5,764 nucleotides of DNA from positions 2,748,448 to 2,754,211 of the forward strand of contig CP070790.1 of the NCBI GenBank assembly GCA_020346805.1, read 5' to 3'. Below are positions 4,573 through 5,764 of this stretch, piece by piece. Made by a program: the position numbers and the translations under genes. Source of the DNA: Planctomycetota bacterium (lineage in GTDB: Bacteria > Planctomycetota > Phycisphaerae > UBA1845 > PWPN01). Every line of letters starts with the position of its first letter. The first letter of the stretch is position 1. A model generated the notes under the pieces. The model was not told the origin of the DNA and made no database searches. It worked only from the letters and a program-made list of their open reading frames with translations.

Positions 4573-5764
4573 ATGAAATTAGCCCAAGTTGTATTGACTG
4601 CATTGGCACTACCGGGCTTCGTGATTTTACCTGCCGTCGGATTGGACTATATGGGATACGAGGGGGCAATACCCACTCCGTGTCTTAGAGAGTGCCCCCA
4701 TTATTATCTGGCGGAAGTCCTTCGAGAAAATCCAGACAATCCCAAGCCTTCCACACCGGCCACCCCCATCGCACCGAATTTCATTATTACCGCCGGGCAT
4801 CGCGCAAATCTGCTGGCACCCGATCCGGGATTCCCATATCGCAGGGTTCTGATCGACGGGGAGCTTTATTATATGGTCGATCGGCGCCCGCCTCATAAAG
4901 TCAATGACTACTATGACCTCTCCATCTACAGAATCGAAAAGCTCAACGGCGAACCCGCCAATCTCACCCACTGGGTGGCCCTTTACGACCACGATGACGA
5001 AATCGGCAAGGAAATCACTATCCCCAGTTTCGGCTACCAGGGTTATGTAGGGGCACCCGAACAGGGGCTTCACTGGGGAAAAAATGTCTTACGGACGGCA
5101 TCAACCATCTTGGCCTTCGGCAGGGATGAAATAGGAGAAAAAGACTATATCACCTACGAAGCCTTCGGTATCAGTCAGGATTCCGGATCGGCTTGGCTGA
5201 TCAAGGACGGCCCCGAATGGAAGATTTCAGGATATTTCACATCGGGATCGGGTGGCCCAAGGCTCAGCATACACCATCAATGGATCGACAATGCAATTGC
5301 GGAAATGGGGGGAACCCGACCGGCTCCAACCATTACCTGCGACACCACCTGGCAGGAAACCACCGGTGATTGGATGAACCCGGCCAACTGGAATCCCAGC
5401 CTGCCCACCGCAACAGACCTGGTCAAAATTGATAGCAATCCCACCGCAATTATCTCTAACGGCTCAGCAGAAGCCAACGAAATTGTCGTCGGCATGGACA
5501 GCTCCGCCGACATCTCACAGACCGGCGGAACGGCTAATGTAGGCGAAGGTATTTATATAGGAACACACACCGGTTCCATCGGCACCTACACCATGACCGG
5601 TGGGATATTAAATATTGGCCGGACCGACTTCAAGGGCAGATTAATCGTCGGCCTGCACGGTACCGGCACCCTGACAGTCGACAGCACCGATGCCCAAATC
5701 AATGTTGACGAACTAATCGTGGGCTCCGATGGCACCGGCACACTCAATACTAATGATCCCGGCG
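4573..5764 (+). CDS. Secreted trypsin-like (S1/PA clan) serine protease fused to a repeat-rich beta-solenoid-like region (3' end cut)
   Basis: Codons 1-397 are present with no stop before the right edge. Residues 1-23 form a signal peptide (VVLTALALPGFVILPAVG). Residues about 60-245 match a chymotrypsin-like protease: FIITAGH with catalytic His76, NDYYDLSIYRIEKL with Asp115, and ISQDSGSAW with nucleophile Ser204 followed by WKISGYFTSGSGGP. The spacing (39 and 89 residues) fits a compact S1 peptidase. The residue two before Ser204 is Gln202, where trypsins have the oxyanion-hole Gly of GDSGG. The usual Cys after the catalytic His is Arg. Other cysteines are C37, C41 and C256. After a short linker, TTWQETTGDWMNPANWNPSL (258-277) starts a second region. 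It is built of roughly 20-25-residue Gly/Thr-rich units (IYIGTHTGSIGTYTMTGG, LIVGLHGTGTLTVD, LIVGSDGTGTL), the pattern of planctomycete beta-helix surface proteins that often end in a PEP-CTERM or other anchor. Such an anchor would lie off the right edge. Likely extracellular or surface-bound; substrate unknown. Confidence 0.88.
   Translation, partial: MKLAQVVLTALALPGFVILPAVGLDYMGYEGAIPTPCLRECPHYYLAEVLRENPDNPKPSTPATPIAPNFIITAGHRANLLAPDPGFPYRRVLIDGELYYMVDRRPPHKVNDYYDLSIYRIEKLNGEPANLTHWVALYDHDDEIGKEITIPSFGYQGYVGAPEQGLHWGKNVLRTASTILAFGRDEIGEKDYITYEAFGISQDSGSAWLIKDGPEWKISGYFTSGSGGPRLSIHHQWIDNAIAEMGGTRPAPTITCDTTWQETTGDWMNPANWNPSLPTATDLVKIDSNPTAIISNGSAEANEIVVGMDSSADISQTGGTANVGEGIYIGTHTGSIGTYTMTGGILNIGRTDFKGRLIVGLHGTGTLTVDSTDAQINVDELIVGSDGTGTLNTNDPG

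Noticed and set aside
4627..5073. Minus-strand 148-codon frame
   Set aside because: It is antisense to the protease domain, whose triad motifs and RBS establish the plus strand as coding.

Overview
The window most resembles a planctomycete chromosome, probably of the class Phycisphaerae. This is inferred from three things read by eye: a NusA with a long acidic tail, a small exported protein ending in a PEP-CTERM sorting signal, and a secreted protein with the W..xNW.PSLPTATD plus 'GTxTLTV / IVG' repeat style common in planctomycete surface proteins. No rRNA or other taxonomic marker gene is present, so the assignment is tentative.

Layout. On the minus strand, positions 1-1358 hold nusA (5' end complete, 3' end beyond the left edge). 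A 323-nt gap (1359-1681) holds a good minus-strand intrinsic terminator and several inverted repeats in what would be the nusA leader. Positions 1682-2821 (minus) encode a complete UgpC/MalK/MsmX-type ABC ATPase, driven by a perfect-consensus sigma70-type promoter at 2888-2915. The 322-nt divergent region 2822-3143 separates it from a plus-strand run of three exported proteins. These are a small protein of unknown function (3144-3638, probably with an out-of-frame continuation to 3780), a PEP-CTERM protein with a cohesin-like body (3852-4391, own promoter), and the first 397 residues of a large secreted protein that joins a trypsin-like serine protease to a repetitive beta-solenoid-like region (4573 to the right edge).

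How the parts relate. The left half is housekeeping (transcription elongation/termination factor; energising subunit of a carbohydrate-type importer without permease genes beside it). The right half is a cluster of cell-surface or secreted proteins, each with its own ribosome binding site and at least one with its own promoter. They look like neighbouring monocistronic or loosely coupled units rather than a tight operon. No tRNA, rRNA, CRISPR array, insertion sequence or attachment site was seen.

The points most worth a second look are the apparent +1 frameshift at the end of the 3144 gene, the protease-solenoid fusion with Gln where the oxyanion-hole Gly normally sits, and the structured nusA leader behind a terminator.
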